Below, in pieces: positions 55,140 to 64,000 of a DNA stretch of 64,000 nt (position 1 is the stretch's first letter; the number at the start of each line of letters is the position of its first letter). The notes below the pieces were generated by a model, which was not told the DNA's origin, did not search any database, and saw only the letters and a list, made by a program, of their open reading frames with translations. The DNA comes from Lutraria lutraria (Eukaryota; Mollusca; Bivalvia; Venerida; Mactridae), in assembly GCA_964023205.1 (NCBI GenBank), contig OZ026841.1, forward strand, positions 32,998,399 through 33,062,398, in the 5' to 3' direction. The position numbers and the translations under genes are program-made.

Positions 55140-57058
55140 ATTATAACTTTCCATGATGTCCATTACTTTTTTCCCACACATACAGATCTTATATTTTTGG
55201 ATTTATCTTACCTTACTTATAAAGAATTATTTGGCTACTTTCCTATTATGATGTCTGTATAAGTGTTGAATACAAAAATGTACTTTGATTTTTATCTCAT
55301 GAAAATTATGCATTATAATTATACTGTTACAATATTGACAGTGATCCTTACCTGTCCATATTTATTTTACATAAATCTTTTATATGATTGGAATTGTACA
55401 CGACCAAGTTAAATAAATAATTTATTTGCATATTTATTTATGGAAAGAGTTGTATGTACAAAGAAGCAGTAATCATTATTATAAATGGTGTTTTTTTTGT
55501 AACAAAGACTTATTGTTTATGAAAGATATTGGATAAATTTCTTTGCCATCAAATTTTCGAGATTAGTATGATTTCAGGATTATGGTGTACAAGTAAGTGA
55601 GGTTCTACAATAATGTCCAAAAATAATTCTTTCTGAAAGATGTTGGTGCTTTTTTCTGGTATTATTACTTGCAAAAATCTTTAACATAAAACATGCAATT
55701 TTCAATGCACTTTCTGATCACCCCTCGTTAAATTTTGAATTTTTATTTGACCATATTTAATAAAATATATCTAATACCAGTATGTATTCATGTGTATTAT
55801 CTGTACAATTCATTGGTAATGTGTTAGTTATGTTTTGTTTAATTTGTTTATTATAAATGATGCAGATTTTTTAATATTGCTTATTCGAAATCTGAATTTG
55901 ATTTTACTTTGAACTGAAAGTCTGGTATTTATCCATATTGAATTATTTACAGATATCTTAGCATATATTTATGTGTTATTCTTTTCTGTAGAAAAAACTA
56001 GTAAAATATATTGTATTGAAATTATATGTTTTGATATCATATAATAATATAATGTTAAGACTTAAATGTACAGTTTTATCACCTTTTACTTGTTTTTTGT
56101 TTGTTTTGAAATTTAATGTTTTATATTTATTATACATGACATGTATATACTTTTATTTTATTAGATTCTTTTAATAATATACGTTTAATTATTATTTAAA
56201 AAATATTAGCGCATTTATTGAACTAAAATGTAAATAGATTACTTAGTTCAGATTTTAAATCCCAACCCAAGCCAAGTCCGGCTAGTATTGGTAAAAACTG
56301 GTCAACAGTATCATGTCAAGAGGACTTGAAATTGTTAATAAATTATTGTTTCTTTTATCTCCGAAATTCTTATCAATTGTCTCAATGGTATATTACCTTC
56401 AGCTCTCTACCTTGATTTTATTGATATTTTATGGTATCTCGGCATTCTTTCTTTATTGTATTAAATGTCTGAAGGAACCCATTTATAACAGGTCATCTTT
56501 TATTATTTAAAATAAAGCATAGAATCGTATTACATGTAATTGATAGGTGAACTGTTTTCAGATTTTACTGTAATAAGTTAGTTTGAAAACAAATGCTAAA
56601 GGGCCTAAGTACATTGTTTCAGAGGGGGGTATATTGGAGTTTGTGAAGCAAACTACTTCCACATTTTTCAAGGGATTGAATTGAAACATGAAATATATTA
56701 TCAATTTGAAATGTAGATGTACAAGACACAATTTTCATACCCAGTGATCCACTCATTGCAGAGTTATGTCCCCTTGAACTTACCCGTATAGTGTACTGTG
56801 GCATTCTTAGTGTCAGTTTGGCGGTGGGGGTATTAGTCACCTCTGTGACAACTCTATTTTACATTATGCTGTCAGACTTATTTTGCTGTACTCAACATTT
56901 TTACATTTACAATTTATTTTTTAGCAATTAATCTTTTCATGGCAATTTATTTTGTTCCTCTTTGTATAATGTATACACTCTGTGAATTATGTCCATGGTA
57001 TGAACTGTACGGATGGTATAGCATACCTTTATTGATATGATAAATCCAGTACAACCCT
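55140..57058. other. Intergenic AT-rich DNA
   Basis: Very AT-rich and without coding signal. The segment 56,615-56,860 resembles a dispersed repeat (GAGTTATGTCCCCTTGAAC, GGTGGGGGTATTAGTCACCT). The rest is unassigned. Confidence 0.45.
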
Positions 57059-57305
57059 AAATTAGTCGGCTCCAAGATTGAGTAGTTACGGTCTGTGTGG
57101 ATGATACGGTAATCACTAGCCCCTCATACTGTAGAGTTTAAATTCCACTGCGACTAAATTTCATACTTGAGAAAGCTGTCCAACTAAATTTATAAAAATT
57201 AGGTAGCTAAGCACAGTATACATCTAGGATCTTTCTTCACTGTTACAGGCCGGAAAGTCACCAAATTACTGTTGCCATAGGTGGTATTATCAGTTGAAAA
57301 TAAAC
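57059..57305 (+). repeat. SINE-like repeat family 1, copy 3
   Basis: CTCCAAGATTGAGTAGTTAC, then AATCACTAGCCCCTC, GAGTTTAAATTCCACT, CTTTCTTCACTGTTAC and GGAAAGTCACCAAATTACTG. It is the most diverged of the three. Confidence 0.72.
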
Positions 57306-57827
57306 AACTGAATTGAATAATTATGTGTATAAACCCTTTTTTTCACTCATTCCCTTTTGATGTTATTATAGTTCATGGTTTAGACTTCATGAGGAACAAA
57401 ATAGAACACTACTCAGTTTGGACAATTCTTTTACTGTTAAAACTGTCTGGCTGATAATGGCTCTTTTACTCATGTTACCCGGTTGCTACCATTTAGGTAT
57501 TTGTTGTTGTTGTTTATTTCTGTTGATTTACTTTATACTGTAAATATTGTGTTATGTATTATTATGTATTGTTAGTAACAGATTGTATTTCAAGCAATTT
57601 GAGCACGGCCTTTTTGCATTAATCTTGGTACAAGATTATAAGGCTGAAGAATGATCTCAAAGTTCAAATCTAAGTCTAGGCAGTTTGACTTTCTAATGAA
57701 ATGTTTTATGTTGACCCTGCATTCTCATTCCTTACATTTTTAGTTTTATATTTTTCAGTTATTTTCTTTACAATTTGTAGTTTTATACATACTTAATTAG
57801 TCCAATGTGAGTGGAAAAGTTTACATA

Positions 57828-58022
57828 ATAAACCACCAAAAGAGCAAAGGTCTACTTAGGCCCACCAAAAGAATCAAGGCCTATTTGAAGTCCACCATAC
57901 AAACAAAGGTCAATTTAGGGCCTTTGTAAGAACAAAGTTCAAATTAAAGTCCCCTATAGGAACAAAGGTCATTTAGGGCTACCATATGAATAAAGGTCAA
58001 TTTAGGGCCACCATATGAACAA
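57828..58022 (+). repeat. Degenerate tandem repeat of about 30 bp
   Basis: Six units of the type CCACCATATGAACAAAGGTC followed by AATTTAGGG. The first copies are most diverged (CCACCAAAAGAGCAAAGGTC). Confidence 0.82.
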
Positions 58023-58513
58023 ATTATAAACACATGTTTAATTGCTTGAAGAAAGTAATTAAAACTATGAAAATAGGCATGTTATGACTGAATCTTATTT
58101 TCATCCTTATTTTCATTCTTCCTAGGTAGCATTTTCATAGTTCTTACTTTCTAACCATTTTATTTTTATTGAAGATGCAACTTTGCTCAAAGTAATGTTT
58201 TACCCTTTTCTAGGTTGCATTTTGTTTTTAAATTAGTGCTTGTACTTACATTTGCATATTTTTATCTTACTGTAAAATTTCTTAGAATTTGTATCATCGC
58301 TGATACTGTCTGTATGTTACTTACATGTATTGCCTCAAGTCATGACTAGTAAACAGACCTCTTACATGGGCATAGTTTATGTGAAATGGTTCTGGTTCGA
58401 TATTTTATAACTGTTATGGGAGACCATCACGTTCACTAAAATTAATTTCTCTGGTGTTAGGAGTAATTCTAGTCTGTGTATAGAATTGTTTTTGGTTGAT
58501 GTACGAGTATTAA

Positions 58514-58591
58514 TCGAGGGCTCAGCGCAACACTGTCGTAACTTGTTCTTATTTCAATATGAGTTACAACACTGTTGCGCTGAACCCACGA
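58514..58591. mobile_element. 78-bp hairpin MITE, copy 2
   Basis: Differs from copy 1 by one base (CCCACGA for CCCTCGA at the right end). The flanks are unrelated to those of copy 1, so the element moved rather than the region being duplicated. Confidence 0.88.
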
Positions 58592-61050
58592 TTTCATATA
58601 CTTTATCATAACTATCATGTATGACATATAATCTTCTGTCTCATTGACATTTAAACTATTTATTAATTGTGTATTGAAATATTTCATTTAGAATTTGATG
58701 TATTTTTTCGACCACAGAGAAGTTCGATTTTCCTCTATTCAATATTTTGTGATTGATTGATAATCTGGACTTTACCTGGCCTATTCTTAAAATGATTGGT
58801 GTCAACTTTTTACTGTGACTTGCCAAAATGTTGTTAGTTTCAGCTCATTTATTAATACTAAGGTCTTAGTCACAGGCTGTAGTAACGGACCTGTGACGTG
58901 ATGGTAAAATTTTAACAAGATCTAAGTAACGGGGTATTCTTTGACATATTTTTCATTTAAGGTATTTTGGGAGTTTAATTAGGTTGTTTTTATAAGAATT
59001 TATAAAAAATCTACTGTCACATGTCCGTAACTCCTGCCTGTGATATAAGTCATTCTTAAGGTTGCTTTAAAACACCAGTTTTATACCTTTCCCATGTCAT
59101 TTCTTCAATTCTTTATTGTGATATGATAGGCCACTGTTGATCCATTATTTTAGGGGTACATATGGTAATATTTGCAATAGTGAATGGCGTTAAAGTTTGT
59201 AAACTTTTACCCCATTTGTTCATCAATTGTTCAGCAGCATGTAGCCTGATCTATTGATCCATGTCATGTGAGAACCATTATTTAGCACATTTATAGGACA
59301 AGTATTTGTTGTGATGTTTACTGGTTTTGTGGTTATTGACTTAACTCATCAAATGTTTTGTTAAATTAACTGTTCATGTTGTGTATTTTGTTCATATTTG
59401 TGAAATATATGAACATTATACATGTTTCTACATCAAGAATGATATTTTGTGTGACCGCCAGTTGTCTTGTCTCAATGTATTGTAAGGTATGAATTATAGA
59501 TATTTGTGAAATAATAAATTGTAGTGCTTGTATAGATAGTCCTGGTTTTATTGAGGCCAATTAATTAAAATGTTAAAGTTTCTGCTTATGTGGAATATTC
59601 TATTTTACAAAAAATGTAAAAAAATATGTTTTTTTAAATTTAAAAAAAATTGTATTAAAATTAATGTTGTACAAAATCTATTTTATACCATTTTGCTTCA
59701 TTATGAAATTTCTTACATTGATTTCATCGCATTTAAAGGACTTAAAAGCAGAAACAAACATTTTTTTTTACTTATTTGTCATTTAATTACCTTGGCCTTA
59801 CATACTCAAACAAAGTCAGAGACAACAATGTCTTGTTATCTTGTGACCTGTGAGGAATGGGAACCGGTTTTGTTACTTTGTAATCTGTGAGGAATGAGAA
59901 CCAGTCTGAATATTGTAGCAGTTGATTGGTTGATCCTGTGTACAGCTATAACATTGACCAATGGTGAGTCAGTACTCTTAGACTGGTATATGTTCTACAT
60001 ATTTGAGTATTTGACAGACTGGTTGTACAGTTTAGTCTGTAAGAGAATTGGATGGTCCAACTAGTCCAACCTGCATTTCCAGACATTCTTGTTAAAAAAA
60101 AAAATTGGAAAAAAGACTGGTTTAGTTGTTATGCAATCAAACAAAACAGAAGTATCTCATGCATGAAATTTTATTCTGTGTAATAATTATATTTTGATTT
60201 TAATGTTTTAAATTAACAAAATAAATTAAATATAAACAAGCATAAAAAAGTGAACAGAAAGACTTCAAATAAAGTATGAATGAATTTGATTCTTTAAAGC
60301 CATGTCTTTTATGAGAAAAAGAAACAATTTTCAAGCACTGCAATGTTGTAAATCAAAATTTATTTCAAACGATCCATCCACTAAGTGACTATGATCAATT
60401 TATTAGTTAATTAATGGATGAAGTTTGCATTACAACTCAATGATGGCCAACTTAAGTTCAAACATAACTACAGTATAACACTTGAAAACCAGACTCTTCT
60501 GGACTGGGCCAAAAGTTTCTGAGAATTCCAGTTAGTTTCAAATTTCTTGGTTTCTTATTGGCTGGTCAAATCTCACTGAGATCGATACATAAATTATTTC
60601 AACATTGACTCAAAAAGGCGTGAGAATTGACCAGGGAGGGGCATGTATTAAGGACATATATGAAACTATAAAACATGTATCACTAATATAAATTTTGACC
60701 AACCCGCAAAGCAATTACAGTCATACCTTTAATCACTGTCTGGCTTTTTAAAGAACTCGCATATAACATTCACTTGGACGAAAAAAATATCACATTTCAA
60801 TTATATAATATACAGAAAAGAGAAAAACTAGAATAGCAAATAATCACAAAACAGGTGAAAAAAAACATTTTATATATTTTTTTGAACACCAACAGTAAAA
60901 CCTTGCCATATGGACACCTGACGTTTAAGGATCTCTTGCTACAAGGACACCCTACTCTTGAGGACATCCCACTTTTAAAGACACCCTGCTTTAATGACAT
61001 CCCAATGACCCCCGCTATTGAAGAAACCCTATTATTAAAGATTTTTTTCT
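58592..61050. other. Intergenic AT-rich DNA
   Basis: No gene is supported. It contains a short duplicated GTGAGGAATG(G/A)GAACC pair (59,849 and 59,888) and a weak tandem pattern of ACACCCT/GACATCCC at 60,910-61,035. Confidence 0.45.
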
Positions 61051-61055
61051 CCAGA

Positions 61056-61366
61056 TCTGTTTGTTTGTTTCATCGGGTTTAATGCCATTTTCAACATTAT
61101 TTCAGTCATATCATGGTGGGCAGTTATTCCTAACCAGCTTTCCTGGACTTCATTTAGGCCTTAACCAGTACTAACCACATTCTGTCAGTAAGCTTCTACC
61201 AAACTACTCCACATAATTAAGAGGCGGGGGACAATTTAACATAGGATGTAATATCTTCAGTCAAATTTGTCACGGACACTGATTGTGAGCCTTGCCCGGG
61301 GTTCGAACTCACAACATCTCAATCAGTAGACAAACATTCTTACCACTGAGCGTATCGGGCGGGCTT
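61056..61366 (-). repeat. tRNA-derived SINE, antisense
   Basis: Read on the - strand: GCCCGCCCGATACGCTCAGT, then GGTAAGAATG (A box), GAGTTCGAACCCC (B box), a long body, and an ACAAACAAACA tail at about 61,056-61,068. It belongs to the same general class as the SINE at 41,873. Confidence 0.85.
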
Positions 61367-62758
61367 TTCTCCAGAACCACAACTGTTCATAATAGAGATG
61401 TTTACTGTATTTATATACATTGTATTACCGCAATAATTTTAGTATAATACTGTTTGCTAAACATGAAACAACACATCACTTAAAGCCACAATATATCTTA
61501 AAATCGCCTGTATTATGTATACATGTAACTTCCTGATTTTAAAGAAGTACCTAAATGATTCAGGAGAACACTTTACTCACATTATTCGCTTTTTTCCTCG
61601 ATAAGAAAAAGTAGTCCTAAAATGACATTTAGTATTCTGACTTGAAGTAAAGACTCACCATTATTACAGTTATAAAACAGCAAACTTTTGCGAAAAGCAT
61701 TTCGTAAATGATCGGAACGGCACACATATCAGTGATATGTCACACAAGTCAAAAATAAACCTCAATACTTATAAATGAAAAACACATTTTATAGTGCTAT
61801 GTAATTACGTCAGATATATGCCAGAAAACTAACAAAAAATTACAGCAATTTCCATATCACTAATGAAGCATCATTTGGAATACATTTCTTCTGGCATTTA
61901 GTAAACAATTTAGCTTGCAATCTAAAATTTTCATTCAAGATCATTAATTTTGCTATCTGTAGAAGCATGTGTATACTCATGTGTCAGTGTCATTCTGTTG
62001 TATATGGACCATTTTACAATCCTGTATCACAGATTTATGATTATCGAAGGATGAAAATACACTGTTCCAGAAGCTTATTGTGGCTTTAAGCATTCAAAAA
62101 TTTTGTTTTCTGAATACAAAAATTCAAAGATGGTTTATGTGAATATTGTTGTGAATATGAGTAGTGAAATATCGGTAAATGAAATATTCAGAGTGAACTT
62201 CTTATGAAGCGGGCCAGTACAATGCAATTTCAATGGGGGGGGGGGGGGGGGCTTATTTTAGATTTTGCCTTAAAACAGCATGGGGTAGGGTGGTGGGGGA
62301 ATCAGTTAAGTCCCGTTTAATTACATGTACCATTATGGCCAAAATAAATGGAAAGACTAAGATTCCCTAGCACCGCCACCCCCCCCCCCCCCCAAAGCTC
62401 CCAGGTTCCTACGACCCAGTAAAGTTAAAACAACAAATCAACACTCCACAGATTTATAAGCAACAATACAAAAAGAATGAAGGTATGTGTGTTAACAAAA
62501 CAACAGCTTAAGTTGAAGAGACGTGTATAAACATGTATTAATATTAGTATGAAATGTAAGTAATCATACTGAGTTAAACATGAAAGGAAATCAAAGCAAA
62601 CACAGCTTGAATAAAAAACAAGCTCCACTTTTATATTTTCTTTTGTGTCAAATTAAATTTTAGAATCTGGGTAATGTTTACTGAGTGAATAAAGCACACC
62701 AATGGCAAAGTGTAAAAATCAATCAGACCATTTTGACGGTAAAAAAGTAGTCCGTTGT
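61367..62758. other. Intergenic, between SINE and MITE
   Basis: No ORF of coding character. It contains G- and C-runs (62,236-62,251 and 62,380-62,393). It is possibly part of the 3' UTR or downstream region of the RIG-I-like gene. Confidence 0.4.
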
Positions 62759-62766
62759 TCCAGAAC

Positions 62767-63226
62767 TAGGGCTGTGCGAGTATCCGAGTACTCAGGTAAT
62801 CACAAATCAAATTGAAAAATCGAGTAAGAATAATCGTCATTACAAAGATTCGTGGTTCGAGATCTTGTTTTTTTATGCATTAAAAGTGTATTCTTTGTTC
62901 TTAAAAATCCCTTTTCTCTGAATATATATTGTCTTATCATGGACTACTTTGTTTACTAAGAGGTCCAATTGGTTCTTTAAATAATGATGCAGGTAAATCA
63001 ATTAATTGGAAGAGAGTATGTATAAATTTAAGCCACATAACAATTTATATTGCTTTATACTTCATTATTCCTGAAAGAAAATTGAATTAGCAATCTTCAG
63101 GACCACAATTTTGAAATTTTAGATGGGTTATTTGATAACAAAAGATTCGAGATTCAATTTGAGGATCGTACATGTTGAATCGTAGATTGGATCGGATCAC
63201 AACTAACCCAACGATACATAGCTCTA
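62767..63226. mobile_element. hAT-type MITE with 8-bp target-site duplication
   Basis: TCCAGAAC flanks it exactly (62,759-62,766 and 63,227-63,234). The ends are TAGGGCTGTG at the left and TAGAGCTATG (reverse complement) at the right. 460 bp with no ORF. Length, 8-bp duplication and the TAG-GCTGTG terminus fit the hAT superfamily. Confidence 0.9.
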
Positions 63227-63391
63227 TCCAGAACCCTGTTTAATTGGTGAGGAGAAATACAAGTTTGATAGTGACACAAACAGACACATACAAATACAGC
63301 TGTGCATAGACGTGAATAATCTGTTAATGTATTATTAAAGACTGGGTCAGTTCATGAAGAGCTATTATAATATAATAGGGCTGGATAAAAG

Positions 63392-64000
63392 TCAGTCATA
63401 ACGAGCACGAAGCCTCATAACCACTTCACGGAGGTTCTCTATGGTGAAATCTTCCGGTTCAAAATTAGCCTTTTTCCATTTTTTAAATCTCTCAGATTTT
63501 CCATTTTGATCAATGACCTTAAAGTGCTTTATACTGATAAGTGGAAATTCTGTGCGCCTGTATGTGCACACTCCGCCGAGGGTGTGCTGACAACTGTCAT
63601 TACCACAATATATTTCACCATCGTACTGCAATTCTTCTTCAACAAATCTTGGATGCGGGTCACGTTTTGAAATCAGGCGGCTGTTAACATCTTCTTCAAT
63701 AATGACATGATGAGTGTTTTTAATCCTACGAATGTCTGTCGAGAAGCATATGAAATTGTTGCAGTTTAAACAACGTAACTCTTTGACATCTGGGGTTATC
63801 TTCTTCTTTCGTTCTTCTTCTTTAATCAATTCTTCAAGTTTCTTCTGCATTTGAATTTCTTGTACTTCATTCTGCCATGTGATGGGATGATCTTCAATGT
63901 AGACTTGAAGACGTGGAATCATCCTGTTCATTAGTTTTTCTAAATCCGCATTCTTTTCCTCCTTGGCAACGATCCAAGAATTTTCTTCTGTTATGACGTA
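63392..64000 (-). CDS. RIG-I-like receptor, C-terminal domain (partial, last exon)
   Basis: 3' end of a RIG-I/MDA5-type RNA helicase, a cytosolic sensor of double-stranded or 5'-triphosphate RNA in innate antiviral defence. The frame is open to the window edge with no splice site; sense coding runs from 64,000 to the stop at 63,392. From Met at 63,931: a Glu/Lys-rich helix (residues 20-48), then the zinc-binding domain (about 50-165) with C54-x2-C57 and C109-x4-C114, the spacing of RIG-I. SIKHF and KKWKKANF occupy the positions of RIG-I's RNA-contacting lysines. The helicase and any CARD or death domains are outside the window, so the receptor class cannot be fixed. Confidence 0.92.
   Translation of the reverse strand, partial: YVITEENSWIVAKEEKNADLEKLMNRMIPRLQVYIEDHPITWQNEVQEIQMQKKLEELIKEEERKKKITPDVKELRCLNCNNFICFSTDIRRIKNTHHVIIEEDVNSRLISKRDPHPRFVEEELQYDGEIYCGNDSCQHTLGGVCTYRRTEFPLISIKHFKVIDQNGKSERFKKWKKANFEPEDFTIENLREVVMRLRARYD

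Overview
This is a 64 kb window of AT-rich, intron-containing, repeat-dense animal DNA, most likely from a mollusc and probably a bivalve. The basis is spliced genes with GT-AG introns, non-LTR retrotransposons, tRNA-derived SINEs and a long composite repeat (51.1-52.3 kb) of a kind I associate with bivalve genomes. The species cannot be named from the sequence alone.

Three host-type loci can be supported. (1) A sialin-like SLC17 anion transporter on the + strand. Nine exons between 40,886 and 54,520 have exact splice sites and consistent phases. Only the short N-terminal exon is missing. (2) The 3' end of a RIG-I-like receptor on the - strand (63,392 to the window edge), carrying the zinc-binding RNA-sensing C-terminal domain. 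(3) A large - strand gene (33.3-37.1 kb) encoding a coiled-coil protein with a transposase-like D-D-E pattern and a C-terminal Tudor-like motif. It has a probable 5' UTR intron and one apparent frameshift.

The left half (2.5-29 kb) is mobile-element territory. A dead LINE (2.5-7.4 kb) has a second, antisense LINE fragment inserted in it, with a 16-bp target-site duplication. Next come a 37-bp minisatellite (8.1-8.5 kb) and one arm of a 1-kb inverted duplication (9.2-10.2 kb; other arm 24.5-25.5 kb). A Mutator-like transposase fused to a DEDDh exonuclease (14.7-17.7 kb) is flanked by paired LINE 3' fragments and a shared 200-bp repeat. A layered set of tandem duplications and insertions occupies 18.9-22.2 kb, and a TTAA-flanked TIR element lies at 22.8-23.3 kb.

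The right half is mostly introns and intergenic DNA of the sialin gene, with SINEs, hairpin MITEs, minisatellites and a hAT-type MITE (62.8-63.2 kb).

The strongest candidates for something unusual are: the transposase-exonuclease fusion, whose C-terminus resembles the exonuclease-like end of PML isoform I; a 40-bp perfect palindrome that behaves like a tiny insertion, with a near-empty paralogous site in the same window; and a nearly unchanged 297-bp core inside an otherwise diverged inverted duplication.
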